Below the pieces are notes generated by a model that did no database searches, was not told where the DNA came from, and worked only from the letters and a program-made list of their open reading frames with translations. Source: Hyphomicrobiales bacterium (GTDB lineage Bacteria > Pseudomonadota > Alphaproteobacteria > Rhizobiales > Rhizobiaceae). Taken from it: 42,427 bases of DNA. A program made the position numbers and the translations under genes. This document shows, in pieces, positions 15,693 to 26,969 of the stretch. The stretch lies in NCBI GenBank assembly GCA_017305925.1, contig JAFKJW010000079.1:1-42427 (forward strand). The letters run 5' to 3'. How positions within the stretch are numbered: position 1 is the first letter of the stretch; every line of letters starts with the position of its first letter.

Positions 15693-15973
15693 CAATCGAA
15701 ACCACGCAGTTCGATGCGGCGAAGTATCTCGACACGCCGGAATCGCAGGCCGAGCTGATCAGCGACGCTCTCGAAAGCGGCGACGCGCAATATCTGGCCC
15801 ATGCTCTCGGTGTCGTCGCTCGCGCCAAGGGCATGTCGAAGGTCGCCAGGGATGCCGGCATCACCCGGGAAGGCCTCTACAAGGCGCTGAGCCCGGATGG
15901 CGATCCGCGGCTCACCACCTTCCTCGGCGTGCTCAAGAGCCTCGGTCTGCGGATCACCGTCCGCGCCGCCTGA
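15689..15973 (+). CDS. HigA-like antitoxin with helix-turn-helix
   Basis: A 94-residue protein of the putative addiction module antidote group. Residues about 40-75 form a helix-turn-helix (LGVVARAKGMSKVARDAGITREGLYKALSPDG) typical of DNA-binding antitoxins that neutralise the toxin and repress their shared promoter. The N-terminal segment (FDAAKYLDTPESQAELISDAL) is the usual toxin-binding region. It overlaps the toxin gene by four bases and converges with the antiporter gene 12 bases further on. The palindrome across the -10 of the promoter is the likely binding site. Confidence 0.9.
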   Translation: MTIETTQFDAAKYLDTPESQAELISDALESGDAQYLAHALGVVARAKGMSKVARDAGITREGLYKALSPDGDPRLTTFLGVLKSLGLRITVRAA

Positions 15974-15985
15974 CCGGCGAAACCT

Positions 15986-17251
<1,266 letters not shown>

Positions 17252-17327
17252 GGCGCCCCGCCCCCGATCGAAGGAAGTTTAGAGGGGATTCGGGCTGCTC
17301 GACAACGGAGTCGGCGCGTACGATCGA

Positions 17328-18071
17328 TTATTTCCCCGGTTGCGGCGTCGCTTCTGAAAAATGCCAGCGGATGATCGCCGCCATGTGCGGCAGCACGCCG
17401 TCCGGAAGATCGTCGGCCTCGCGAATCACGACGGGCCCCTGGATCTCAGGCTCGGCATCCACGGCGACATGGCTTTCGATACGGCGCGCCACGGCGTCGG
17501 CGGGTTCACGCGTCAGATAGCGTTGGATCAGCACGGTCGAATGGTCGCCGGAATAGAAATAATAGCGCGGCTCGGCTTGGAAATCCGCGAGGTCCAGTCC
17601 CGTTTCCTCGGCCACCTCGCGTCGCATGTTGCCGTAGACGTCCACCAGCCCGCCGATGAAATCCTGCCGCTCGAAGGAGCCTGCGGCGAAATAGACCCTG
17701 CCCGGATTGGCCGTATGCCGCCCCATGCGGATGGCGACCAGCGCGTTGTCGCCGGAAACCAGCGCGGCATGGGCGAAACAATGCTCGACATCGGCGGCAG
17801 CCTTGTTCCTGCGCCAGTAGAGCATGGTGGCGAAGCGCACCTCGTGACATCGGCCCCGCAAGCGGCCGCCCTCGTAGCAGAGCGCCGACAAAAGCACCAT
17901 GCGCCCGTCGAACAGGGCCGGATTGGCGGCCACCTCCCTTTGCCAGTTCGCCTCGATCTCTCGCGCATGGCCGAGCTCGAAGGGGTGCGGCGCGGGATCG
18001 AGGCGCACCTCGACCCGCTCGACCGGCACCACCCGGCCGCGCGGAATGTCGAAGCTCGGGCCGGCCGTCAC
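17328..18071 (-). CDS. Nudix-like hydrolase domain protein
   Basis: A 247-residue cytoplasmic protein with a Nudix-like box near residues 140-158: REVAEETGL matches the REUxEExGU half, but the glutamate expected eight residues before the RE pair is replaced by valine, so catalysis may be altered or lost. The segment NPGRVYFAAGSFERQDFIGG before it resembles the strand and loop ahead of the box in larger Nudix proteins. The substrate is unknown. It starts at a GTG that overlaps the stop of the upstream EEP gene (GTGA), indicating coupled translation. A longer open frame continues upstream through the neighbouring gene but is antisense-type noise rather than a fusion. Confidence 0.75.
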   Translation of the reverse strand: MTAGPSFDIPRGRVVPVERVEVRLDPAPHPFELGHAREIEANWQREVAANPALFDGRMVLLSALCYEGGRLRGRCHEVRFATMLYWRRNKAAADVEHCFAHAALVSGDNALVAIRMGRHTANPGRVYFAAGSFERQDFIGGLVDVYGNMRREVAEETGLDLADFQAEPRYYFYSGDHSTVLIQRYLTREPADAVARRIESHVAVDAEPEIQGPVVIREADDLPDGVLPHMAAIIRWHFSEATPQPGK

Positions 18072-19180
18072 CGCAGGTCCAGCGTGATGGCGATCGGGCA
18101 ATGGTCCGACGCCTTCGGCCGGTCCCACCCGACGCGGGGGTAGCGCTCGACCTCCTGGCCGGGCGGAAAGGGCGTCCGGTAGGGCTGTCCGCGCCGGATG
18201 ATGTCCGGGACCGCCTTGCCGTTGGTTTCCGCGAGCGACGGCGAAAGCAGGATGTAGTCGAGCTGGCACAGGTGCCGCTCCTGCGGACCGCGCGTATGGT
18301 AGAGTGTCCAGCGGTCGATCTCCGGCCGGCGCTCCATGACGTTCACGGCGAAGCCGTCGCCGAGCAGCACGTTGAGCGCCGACTGCTCCTCGCCGACCGG
18401 CCGGAACTCGTATCCGGCATACCGGTCGCCGCCGATCAGCACCCGCTCGCGATAGTCGTTGAGGTCGCCGCAGATCGCCCAGCGCTTGCCGGCGGCGTGG
18501 TCCTTGCCGAAGCGCGCCTCGATGATCCGGCGCGCCGCCGTCGCCTCGGCGATCCGGAGCGGCATGGCGCCGTCGCGGCCGGGCACGTTCGGCCGCACGC
18601 CCTGCTGCGACTTCAGATGGAGCACGTAGAGCGTCAGCGGCAGCCCGCCCACCCTGAGATCGATCTCCAGGCAGTCGCGGCGAAAGATCCGCTCGAAGGG
18701 CTGGAAGCCCAGCGCCTCCAGTCCGGGCGTGGCGAGCCCCATCTCCTCGAAGGTGACGGTGGCATGGCTGGTCATGCGCACGAACTCGATCGGCTGGCCG
18801 TGCGCGGTCTCCTCCTTCATCATCACCGCGACGTCGATGCCGCGCGAGTCGTTGCCCGTCGAGACGTATTTCTGCCGGTATCCGGAGCCGATCATCTTGA
18901 ACAGGTAGCCATATTCGAATGCCTTCAGCGCATCGATGTCGTCGACCTCCTGAAGGCAGATGATGTCGGCGCGCGTGTCCGCTATGGCCAGCGCCGAAAG
19001 CTGCCGCGTGTCGTCGGCCATGGAAAGCGTGCGCGCCTGTTCGAGCAGCCGGTACTGCGCCTCGTCCTTGATCTCGAACAGGCTGAGCGCACGGTCGGCG
19101 TTCAACTGGTTGCGGTATCCGGAAAAATCGAAACGCCTCATGAGGTTTTCGACGTTGAAGGTGGCGAGGCGCAGCGACAT
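18068..19180 (-). CDS. Endonuclease/exonuclease/phosphatase (EEP) family protein
   Basis: A 370-residue magnesium-dependent phosphodiesterase of the EEP superfamily. Motifs in order: LATFNVENL at the N-terminus, the metal-binding Glu in IICLQEVDD, the GDLNDYR Asp/Asn pair in the middle, and the C-terminal SDHCPI with the catalytic Asp and His. Members cleave DNA, RNA or phospholipid headgroups; the substrate cannot be told here. I start at the ATG of MSLRLATFNVEN because the fold begins at once; an upstream start adds thirteen residues. No signal peptide is seen with this start. It overlaps the Nudix-like gene by four bases, so the two probably act in one process. Confidence 0.85.
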   Translation of the reverse strand: MSLRLATFNVENLMRRFDFSGYRNQLNADRALSLFEIKDEAQYRLLEQARTLSMADDTRQLSALAIADTRADIICLQEVDDIDALKAFEYGYLFKMIGSGYRQKYVSTGNDSRGIDVAVMMKEETAHGQPIEFVRMTSHATVTFEEMGLATPGLEALGFQPFERIFRRDCLEIDLRVGGLPLTLYVLHLKSQQGVRPNVPGRDGAMPLRIAEATAARRIIEARFGKDHAAGKRWAICGDLNDYRERVLIGGDRYAGYEFRPVGEEQSALNVLLGDGFAVNVMERRPEIDRWTLYHTRGPQERHLCQLDYILLSPSLAETNGKAVPDIIRRGQPYRTPFPPGQEVERYPRVGWDRPKASDHCPIAITLDLR

Positions 19181-19297
19181 GACGCCCGGAGCATTGCCTG
19201 CGCGGCGAAGGAAATACAAGCGCGGCCGAAGGCGCAGAGGGCAAGGGAGGTGTGCCGCAGGCTATGGAAGCGCGCCGCGACACACTATGTAGGTTGG

Positions 19298-19809
19298 ATG
19301 CGTGCCCCGAACCTCATCCGTCCCGCCGCCCTCGTGCTGGCCTGCGGGCTTGCCCAGCCAGCCATCGGCCCGGCCCACGCCGTGCCGTCCGGCATGGCCC
19401 TGCCTGACCGGGAGCCCGTGCCGCAGGTGCTTCTCGTCGGCGATATCTGCGGCGCGCTGGGCAATTGCGGAATCCTCGGTTCAGGCGTCAATCCCCTGCC
19501 CCGCCAGACGCTGAAACCCGATATCGGGCGCTTCGATCTCGGCCATGACGATCGTTCCATGACGATCGTTACGGCCGCTACCGCTACGAACAGCCGGACA
19601 TGCAGCTCAATCTCGATGTGCCGCGCATGCAGCCTTCGCGACGCGTCCAGCCCCGCTACACGGGCACGAAGACGCTCTACAGGGTCGGCAACCTGTCCGC
19701 CGAGCATGTCGACTGGTGCTACGCGCGCTACAAGAGCTACAGGGCCAAGGACAACAGCTACCAGCCGGAAAAAGGGCCGCGGCGGACCTGCGTCTCGCCC
19801 TACCGCTGA
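19298..19809 (+). pseudogene. BA14K-family secreted protein gene, frameshifted by a 14-bp duplication
   Basis: The 5' frame begins MRAPNLIRPAALVLACGLAQ, a signal peptide ending near AHA, and reads well to DLGHDDR. The 3' frame carries the BA14K signature (HVDWCYARYKSYRAKDNSYQ, then GPRRTC) and ends at TGA 19807-19809. They are out of phase because CATGACGATCGTTC (19544-19557) is followed by a second CATGACGATCGTT (19558-19570). Removing 14 bases joins the frames as DLGHDDRYGRYRYEQPDM, giving about 165 residues. BA14K proteins are small envelope-associated, immunoreactive proteins of Brucella and rhizobia. The lesion may be a real mutation, a reversible switch or an assembly error. Confidence 0.8.
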
Positions 19810-19820
19810 GCGGAGGCGGG

Positions 19821-20114
19821 CTACGGTCGGACGAAGGAGATGCCGACCGCCGTTTCGGTGCGCCAGCGCACGACCGCCTCGCGCGCCTCCGCGCCGTCCA
19901 TCGAAAAGGTCAGCGCGCCCGGCAGGGAAAACGTCTCGGCAAGGCTCAGCCGCGCGCCGCTGTCCGACATGTTGCGGACGAGGCATTCGAACGTGCTGAA
20001 CCCTCTGTTGAAGGAGAGCACGGCGCGCTTCAGCACGCGCTGCCGGACCGCGCAGCGCCGCTCGGGCTGGTGCGGTGCGCCCGCTTCATTCGCATGGTCT
20101 GCCTGTGCCGACAT
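19821..20114 (-). CDS. PilZ domain protein
   Basis: A 97-residue protein made almost entirely of a PilZ domain, which binds cyclic di-GMP. The Arg-rich motif lies in RQRVLKRA (near 25-32) and the second motif, (D/N)xSxxG, is NMSDSG followed by ARL (near 50). The ATG at 20114 is fixed by a GGAGG site at 20120-20124, five bases upstream; longer starts have no such site. Single-domain PilZ proteins act by binding a partner, which is not evident next door. A GGDEF protein that could supply the ligand lies at 39609-40400. It converges with the broken BA14K gene. Confidence 0.88.
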   Translation of the reverse strand: MSAQADHANEAGAPHQPERRCAVRQRVLKRAVLSFNRGFSTFECLVRNMSDSGARLSLAETFSLPGALTFSMDGAEAREAVVRWRTETAVGISFVRP

Positions 20115-20178
20115 GATGGCCTCCGCAATGGCAAATCGACACATGCAAGGATCGCGCCAGGAATAAATGGGCCTTTCC

Positions 20179-20193
20179 GTGCCAGATTGGCAC
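20179..20193. repeat. Hairpin between ilvC and the PilZ gene
   Basis: GTGCCA and TGGCAC form a perfect 6-bp stem around GAT. It lies downstream of the ilvC hairpin and upstream of the PilZ ribosome site, so it could help end ilvC transcripts or act in the PilZ leader. Confidence 0.35.
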
Positions 20194-20205
20194 AAATGCA
20201 AAGCA

Positions 20206-20226
20206 CCGGCGGTTTCGAGCCGCCGG
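20206..20226 (-). terminator. Possible ilvC terminator hairpin
   Basis: CCGGCGG and CCGCCGG form a 7-bp GC stem with a seven-base loop, about 30 bases past the ilvC stop. On the minus strand it is followed by TGCTTTGCATTTG rather than a clean T-run, so termination may be weak. Confidence 0.4.
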
Positions 20227-20256
20227 CACTTGTATCGAAATCCGTGGGTCGCCCGC

Positions 20257-21424
<1,168 letters not shown>

Positions 21425-22062
21425 CGATTTCCGTAAAGAGCAAGAAATTGACCTGCCGCGCGTTTCGCGTCCGCGGCGATCTCCGTCTCCGAAAGTGCCA
21501 GCCTGTCGCCCAGCAGGAGCCGGATCTGCACGTCGCGGCCGACCAGCCCGAAAAAGGTCCGGAAGGCGACCTCCGTATCGTCGAAGGCGAGCAGGCCGGC
21601 CGCGCGGCCGGCTTCGAGCAGCGGCTTCAGCCGCTCGCCGATGGCGAAGCGGCCGTTTGCCAGCACGATGCGCCCGAGATCGTTCGTGCCGGACGCGGCC
21701 TGGCCGATCGCCACCCGGTTCAGCGCGACCGACGTGCCGGAGGAAATGACCGCCAGCCAGTTGGCGGCAAAGCTTTCCAGGCTCTGCCGGAGCGCCGATG
21801 CGTCGAGATGCTGGCTGTCATAATGACCGGCGCGCACCTTCGAGGCCTGCCAGCGGACCGGGGCGGTCAGGATGCCGTCGCGGTCGCCGAACCACTTGTA
21901 GAGCGTTTCCTTGGAGCAGGCCGCGCGGCGGGCAATGTCGCTGACCGTCAGGTCCCCGCCCTGTTCCACCATCAGCGCAAGCACGGCGTCGAGCACGGCC
22001 TGCTGGCGCTCGCTGAGCGCCTCGCCGCCTGCCTCCGCTGTCGTTGCCGCAATGCCCATGGG

Positions 22063-22084
22063 AACCGTACCGTACGTTACGGTT
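22063..22084. promoter_or_regulatory. TetR operator palindrome
   Basis: A 22-bp inverted repeat in which 10 of 11 base pairs match; the half-sites are AACCGTA and TACGGTT. It lies four bases upstream of the tetR ATG. A TATATT (22093-22088 on the minus strand) that may be the -10 sits immediately upstream, so bound repressor would block transcription start. Confidence 0.7.
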
Positions 22085-22152
22085 CGGAATATAGGCCCTT
22101 ACGATGGAATGCAAGGGCCTCCCGCTATGCCGAAGGCAATCGCCCGAGAAGC

Positions 22153-22212
22153 ATGGCGCTCCACGTTGCCCCCCTGTCCGGCAGGACAGAGGGGGGCGAC
22201 GTAGAGCGCCAT
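22153..22212. repeat. Second palindromic intergenic element
   Basis: ATGGCGCTC...GAGCGCCAT forms the ends of a 60-base imperfect palindrome with a C-rich/G-rich inner stem (GCCCCCCTGTCC against AGGACAGAGGGGGGC). It fills most of the gap between tetR and the hydrolase gene and could end hydrolase transcription. A diverged relative lies at 39484-39590. Confidence 0.8.
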
Positions 22213-22241
22213 ACCCTTCAACGATTACCCCGCCGCTATGC

Positions 22242-23102
22242 CTATTTCGCGACAAGCGTCCGGCCGAACCAGTCGGCGGTCTTGGAGATCACCTCTTCGG
22301 CGGCCTTCTGGTTGTCGGAAAGCACATGGAAGATGTGGTCCTCGCCGGGCATGTTGATGGTCTGCTTGATCGGTCCGCCCGACGCCACCACGAACTTCTC
22401 CGCATAGGCGGAGGAAAAATCGTCGTTGCCGGCGATCGCCATGTAGGAGGCCTTCACGCCCTTCACGGCTTCGGAGAGATCGAAATGGTCGAGGCTCTCG
22501 AAGAAGGATTTCTTCAGCGCCATGGTCCGCCAGCCGAGATCGAGCGCGACGATCCCCTCCTTCGCCGCCCGGTCGAACGTCTCCTGCCCCATCTCCCCGA
22601 GGAAATCCTTGTGGAAGTCGCCGACCGATGACCAGGTGACGAGCGACTTCACATCGTCCGGATGCTTGGAGGCCAGCAGGATGGCGATGCCGCCGCCGAG
22701 GCTGAAGCCCAGCACGCCGAGCCGGTCGCGGTCGATATGGTCGGCTCCTTGCAGATAGGCGAGCGCGATCTCGGCATCCGCGAGCTGGCCGTCGACCGTC
22801 GTCGCCCCGGTGTCGCCGTCGCTCTTGCCGAAGCCTTCGAAATCGATGCGCAGCGAGCCGATGCCGCGGGCGGCGAGCGCGGCCGCCTCGCGTTTGTACA
22901 TGTCGCCGACCTCGTCCTTCGAGCTGCCGAAGCCGTGCAGCATGAGCACCGCCGGCACATGGTCCGCGCCGTCGGGAATGTTGAGGATGGCGGAAATGCC
23001 CTTGTCGAGCGTCAGCGTCGTCTCCGCCGCCGAGGCGCCTGCGAAAGGCGCCAGGGCCGCGATCAGAACCGCCGCGAGGGATATTGCGAGCGTTTTCGAC
23101 AT
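22242..23102 (-). CDS. Secreted alpha/beta hydrolase
   Basis: A 286-residue serine hydrolase with a signal peptide (MSKTLAISLAAVLIAALAPF, cleavage near ASA-AE). The oxyanion-hole motif HGFGSS, nucleophile GFSLGG, an acidic residue in AGNDDFSS and a late histidine in GEDHIFHV make up a complete catalytic set. It probably acts as an esterase or thioesterase in the periplasm; the substrate is unknown. The ATG is supported by AGGA seven bases upstream. It follows the FAD monooxygenase gene by 19 bases and is likely co-transcribed with it. Confidence 0.88.
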   Translation of the reverse strand: MSKTLAISLAAVLIAALAPFAGASAAETTLTLDKGISAILNIPDGADHVPAVLMLHGFGSSKDEVGDMYKREAAALAARGIGSLRIDFEGFGKSDGDTGATTVDGQLADAEIALAYLQGADHIDRDRLGVLGFSLGGGIAILLASKHPDDVKSLVTWSSVGDFHKDFLGEMGQETFDRAAKEGIVALDLGWRTMALKKSFFESLDHFDLSEAVKGVKASYMAIAGNDDFSSAYAEKFVVASGGPIKQTINMPGEDHIFHVLSDNQKAAEEVISKTADWFGRTLVAK

Positions 23103-23121
23103 CGTCTTCCTGTCCGTTCCA

Positions 23122-24399
23122 TCATTGCCCGCCCGACCGGGGCGCGACCTTCGCTCCGGCAACACCCCCCGTCAAGCCATGCCAGTCGATCTCTTGGAGG
23201 CCCAGCGGCGCGAAAGGCTCCACCATCGTCCCCGCGACCATGGCGGCGAGCAGTTGCGGCGCGGGCGGAATGCGCGCGGCGGTGGCGACGAAGCGGTCGC
23301 GGATGAAGGGCAGCAGCACGGAATCGGACTGGTAGAACGGCGTGAAGGCCCGGGAGAGCGCCTGGAACAGCCGCACATGCCGCCGCCTTGATCGGCAATA
23401 GCCGTCCAGCGCCTCCTCCACGGAGGAAGTCTTTGCCAGCGCGTGTGCAAGCGCGGCCGCGTCGAGCAACGCCATGTTCGCCCCCTGCCCGAGCTGCGGG
23501 CTGGTGGAGTGGGCCGCATCTCCGATCACCGCGAGCCGCCGGCCGGCCGGGCGCTTCAGCGTATGGTGCCCGTAGCGGGCGAGCGTCAGGCTGTCGAAAC
23601 CGTCGATCTGCTCGACCAGAGCCTCCGTTTCCGGCCAGCAGGCGAGCACACGGTCCTTCCAGGCCCGCAGGCCGGCGGCCTTGACCTTTTCCGCATCGGA
23701 CGGCTTCAGGCTCCAGAAGAAGGCCGCCATGTCCCGCCCGCCCGGTTCGACGCGGCCGATCGGCAGGACGCCGGCCATGACGCTCGCCCGGTCGTAGCGC
23801 TGGGCGAGCCGGTCGGCCGCGAAACCGCCCCGCCAGTCGAGCGAGGCCCAGAAGGCGCCGTAGGCGAGCGGCTTCGGCTCGCACGGCCGCTCGGCATGTC
23901 GGCGCAGCGCCGAGCGCGCGCCGCTGGCGTCCACGACGAGATCGAACGGCCCGATCCTGCGGCCCTCGCCCGTCATCAGGAACGCCGAAGAGGCCCCGGC
24001 CTCCATGTCGCTTACGTCGCGGCTCGTCTCGATCGAAATCCCCGCCCGCGCGACGGCTTCGTGCAGCACGCCGAAAAGCGCGGCCCGGTGGACGGCCAGC
24101 CCGAACCGCCCGCCCTTCAGCGCTCCGTACTGCACGTCGAGCACCGTGCGGCCGCTTTTGGCGTCGACGCCGTAAAGCCTGTCGATGCGCGCGCCGCGCA
24201 GCAGCATGGCGTCCAGCAGGCCGAGGCCGGCCAGGACGGTCAGGCCCGTCGGCTGGAGGATCAGCCCCGACCCCACCGGTTTCGGCGCGTCGAAGCGCTC
24301 GAAGACCGTCACCCTGTGTCCGGCGCGGTCGAGATGAAGCGCGGCGGCAAGACCCGCCGGCCCCGCCCCGACGATGGCGATGTCAAGGGATGCACGCAA
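23122..24399 (-). CDS. FAD-dependent monooxygenase (PHBH fold)
   Basis: A 425-residue flavoprotein of the group A aromatic hydroxylase type. FAD-binding motifs: IVGAGPAGLAAALHLDRAGH near the N-terminus, the D-G motif region (LVVDASGARSALRRH), and IGDAAHSTSPQLGQGANMAL near residue 290. Such enzymes hydroxylate aromatic or quinone-like compounds with NAD(P)H and oxygen. The start is TTG, directly before the Rossmann strand, with only a weak ribosome site. The secreted hydrolase follows by 19 bases and the HxlR regulator is 59 bases upstream on the same strand, so all three may form one unit, divergent from the quinone reductase. Confidence 0.88.
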   Translation of the reverse strand: MRASLDIAIVGAGPAGLAAALHLDRAGHRVTVFERFDAPKPVGSGLILQPTGLTVLAGLGLLDAMLLRGARIDRLYGVDAKSGRTVLDVQYGALKGGRFGLAVHRAALFGVLHEAVARAGISIETSRDVSDMEAGASSAFLMTGEGRRIGPFDLVVDASGARSALRRHAERPCEPKPLAYGAFWASLDWRGGFAADRLAQRYDRASVMAGVLPIGRVEPGGRDMAAFFWSLKPSDAEKVKAAGLRAWKDRVLACWPETEALVEQIDGFDSLTLARYGHHTLKRPAGRRLAVIGDAAHSTSPQLGQGANMALLDAAALAHALAKTSSVEEALDGYCRSRRRHVRLFQALSRAFTPFYQSDSVLLPFIRDRFVATAARIPPAPQLLAAMVAGTMVEPFAPLGLQEIDWHGLTGGVAGAKVAPRSGGQ

Positions 24400-24458
24400 G
24401 AAGAGACCCCGCCCAAGCCCGCGGCACCATCTTTCAGCGGCCCGGCGAAATCAAGCGC

Positions 24459-24869
24459 TCAGGTTTCCCGCTCGTCGAAGCGGTTCCGCGCCGCGCGCAC
24501 GCGATCGTGATTGCGCTCGGCCCACTGGATGAGCGCGGCCAGCGGCTCGAACATCGAGCGGCCGAGGTCGGTCAGGCTGTATTCGACGCTCGGCGGCTTC
24601 GTGGGAAACACCTCGCGGTGGACGTAGCCGTCGCGCTGGAGATCGTGCAGCGTCTGGGTCAGCATGCGCTGCGAGATGTCCGGCACGAGGCGGCGCAGCG
24701 CGCCGAAGCGGTAGGGTTTTTCGGCCAGCGCCATCGTCAGCAGCGAGCTCCAGCGCCCGCTGAGCGTCTGGATCACGTCGCGCACCGGGCAGTCGGCGAG
24801 GCTCCGCCCTTCCGAGGTGGCGCGGTAGATCTCGAGCTTCGACCTGAGATTGCTGAGCCTGCCGTCCAT
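24459..24869 (-). CDS. HxlR family redox/electrophile-responsive regulator
   Basis: A 136-residue winged-helix protein. It has the HxlR core CPVRDVIQTLSGRWSSLLTMAL, then FGALRRLVPDISQRMLTQTLHDLQRDGYVHREV (recognition helix and wing), and SLTDLGRSM. Cys27 is at the position of the sensor cysteine in YodB and QorR regulators, which respond to quinones and oxidants. In E. coli the HxlR gene ytfH lies divergent to the quinone reductase gene ytfG (qorB); the same pair is seen here. The ATG is backed by GGAGG about nine bases upstream. It may control both the quinone reductase and the downstream monooxygenase and hydrolase. Confidence 0.9.
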   Translation of the reverse strand: MDGRLSNLRSKLEIYRATSEGRSLADCPVRDVIQTLSGRWSSLLTMALAEKPYRFGALRRLVPDISQRMLTQTLHDLQRDGYVHREVFPTKPPSVEYSLTDLGRSMFEPLAALIQWAERNHDRVRAARNRFDERET

Positions 24870-24944
24870 GGTGGTTCCCTCCGCGTGCCTACGTCCCGCA
24901 AAACTGCCTTCTTTACGGCGCCTGCCGATTCCTATCCTAGTGCA

Positions 24945-24961
24945 GGTCTCTTTTCGAGACC
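24945..24961. promoter_or_regulatory. Inverted repeat in the HxlR/quinone reductase intergenic region
   Basis: GGTCTC-TTTTC-GAGACC is a perfect 6-bp repeat, 22 bases upstream of the quinone reductase ATG. It could be the HxlR operator or a leader hairpin. TATCCT at 24932-24937 might be the -10 of the reductase promoter; no good -35 was found. Confidence 0.4.
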
Positions 24962-24983
24962 ATCACTCAAGCGGGATATTCCA

Positions 24984-25874
24984 ATGTCCGACACCATCCT
25001 CATCACCGGCGCGGGCGGCAAGCTCGGCGGCCGCATCATCCATCACCTTCTGGAGCGTGGCGTGGCCCCGTCCCGCATCGTCGCCGGAACGCGCGACACC
25101 GCAAAGCTCGCGGCGCTCACCGCCAGGGGCGTCTCCGTGCGCAAGGTCGACTTCGACGACGAGGCCAGCCTGCCGAAAGCCTTGGCCGGCGCCGATACCG
25201 TGCTGGTCGTGTCGACCGACGCGCTGGACGGCGCGGGCACCCGGCTGAAGCAGCACCGCGCCGCCATAAAGGCCGCCGCCGCGGCCGGCGCGAAGCGGCT
25301 CGCCTACACCTCGCTGCCCGATCCGGAGCATTCCAGGGTCAGCTTCGCCCCGGACCATCTCGGCTCCGAGCAGGCCGTCGAGGCGACCGGCCTGCCCTAT
25401 CTCATCTTCCGCAACTGCTGGTATCAGGAGAACCTGTTCATGGGCCTGCCGGCCGCCTTCAGGAGCGGTCATTGGTACACGTCGGCGGGCGAGGGCCGCA
25501 CCTCCTTCGTGGCGCGCGACGACATCGCCGCTGCGATCGCGGCGGCGCTCGCCGATCCGCCGGCCGGAAGCGCCACCTATACGCTGACCGGAACGGAAGC
25601 CTTCACCAACGAGGCGGTCGCGAAGCTGGCGAGCGCGGCCGTCGGCAAACCCCTCCAGGTCGTCCAGCTCACCGACGAGCAGCTCGCGGGCGGCATGAAG
25701 GCGGCAGGCCTGCCGGACGCGATCATCCCGACGCTGGTGTCGTTCGACGCCGCCACCCGCGCCGGCAACCTGGCCATGGTGACCGGCGACGTCGAGGCGC
25801 TCTCCGGTCGAAAATCCCTGCCGCTGGCCGACTTCATCACGGCCAACAAGGCCGCGCTGGCCGGAGAAGCATGA
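24984..25874 (+). CDS. qorB: NAD(P)H:quinone oxidoreductase 2-like protein (NmrA/SDR)
   Basis: A 296-residue Rossmann-fold protein. The start MSDTILITGAGGKLGGRIIHHLLE gives the NADPH-binding GxxGxxG; ALAGADTVLVVST, AYTSLPDPE and FRNCWYQENL match QorB/YtfG, which reduces quinones with NADPH. The catalytic YxxxK of classical SDR enzymes is absent, as expected for the atypical NmrA group. The ATG lies 114 bases from the divergent HxlR gene, reproducing the qorB-ytfH layout and suggesting induction by quinones or related electrophiles. It converges with the epimerase gene. Confidence 0.88.
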   Translation: MSDTILITGAGGKLGGRIIHHLLERGVAPSRIVAGTRDTAKLAALTARGVSVRKVDFDDEASLPKALAGADTVLVVSTDALDGAGTRLKQHRAAIKAAAAAGAKRLAYTSLPDPEHSRVSFAPDHLGSEQAVEATGLPYLIFRNCWYQENLFMGLPAAFRSGHWYTSAGEGRTSFVARDDIAAAIAAALADPPAGSATYTLTGTEAFTNEAVAKLASAAVGKPLQVVQLTDEQLAGGMKAAGLPDAIIPTLVSFDAATRAGNLAMVTGDVEALSGRKSLPLADFITANKAALAGEA

Positions 25875-25912
25875 GGCCGCGGCGCGGGCGAACGATCTTC
25901 GCCCCGCCTTCC

Positions 25913-26950
<1,038 letters not shown>

Positions 26951-26969
26951 GCCGGCCTCCGAGGATCCG

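Noticed and set aside
17328-19283. A single 651-codon minus-strand frame that could read as a fusion with the Nudix protein
   Set aside because: The upstream part is out of frame with the clear EEP protein and is compositionally nonsense; the Nudix gene starts at the GTG overlapping the EEP stop.
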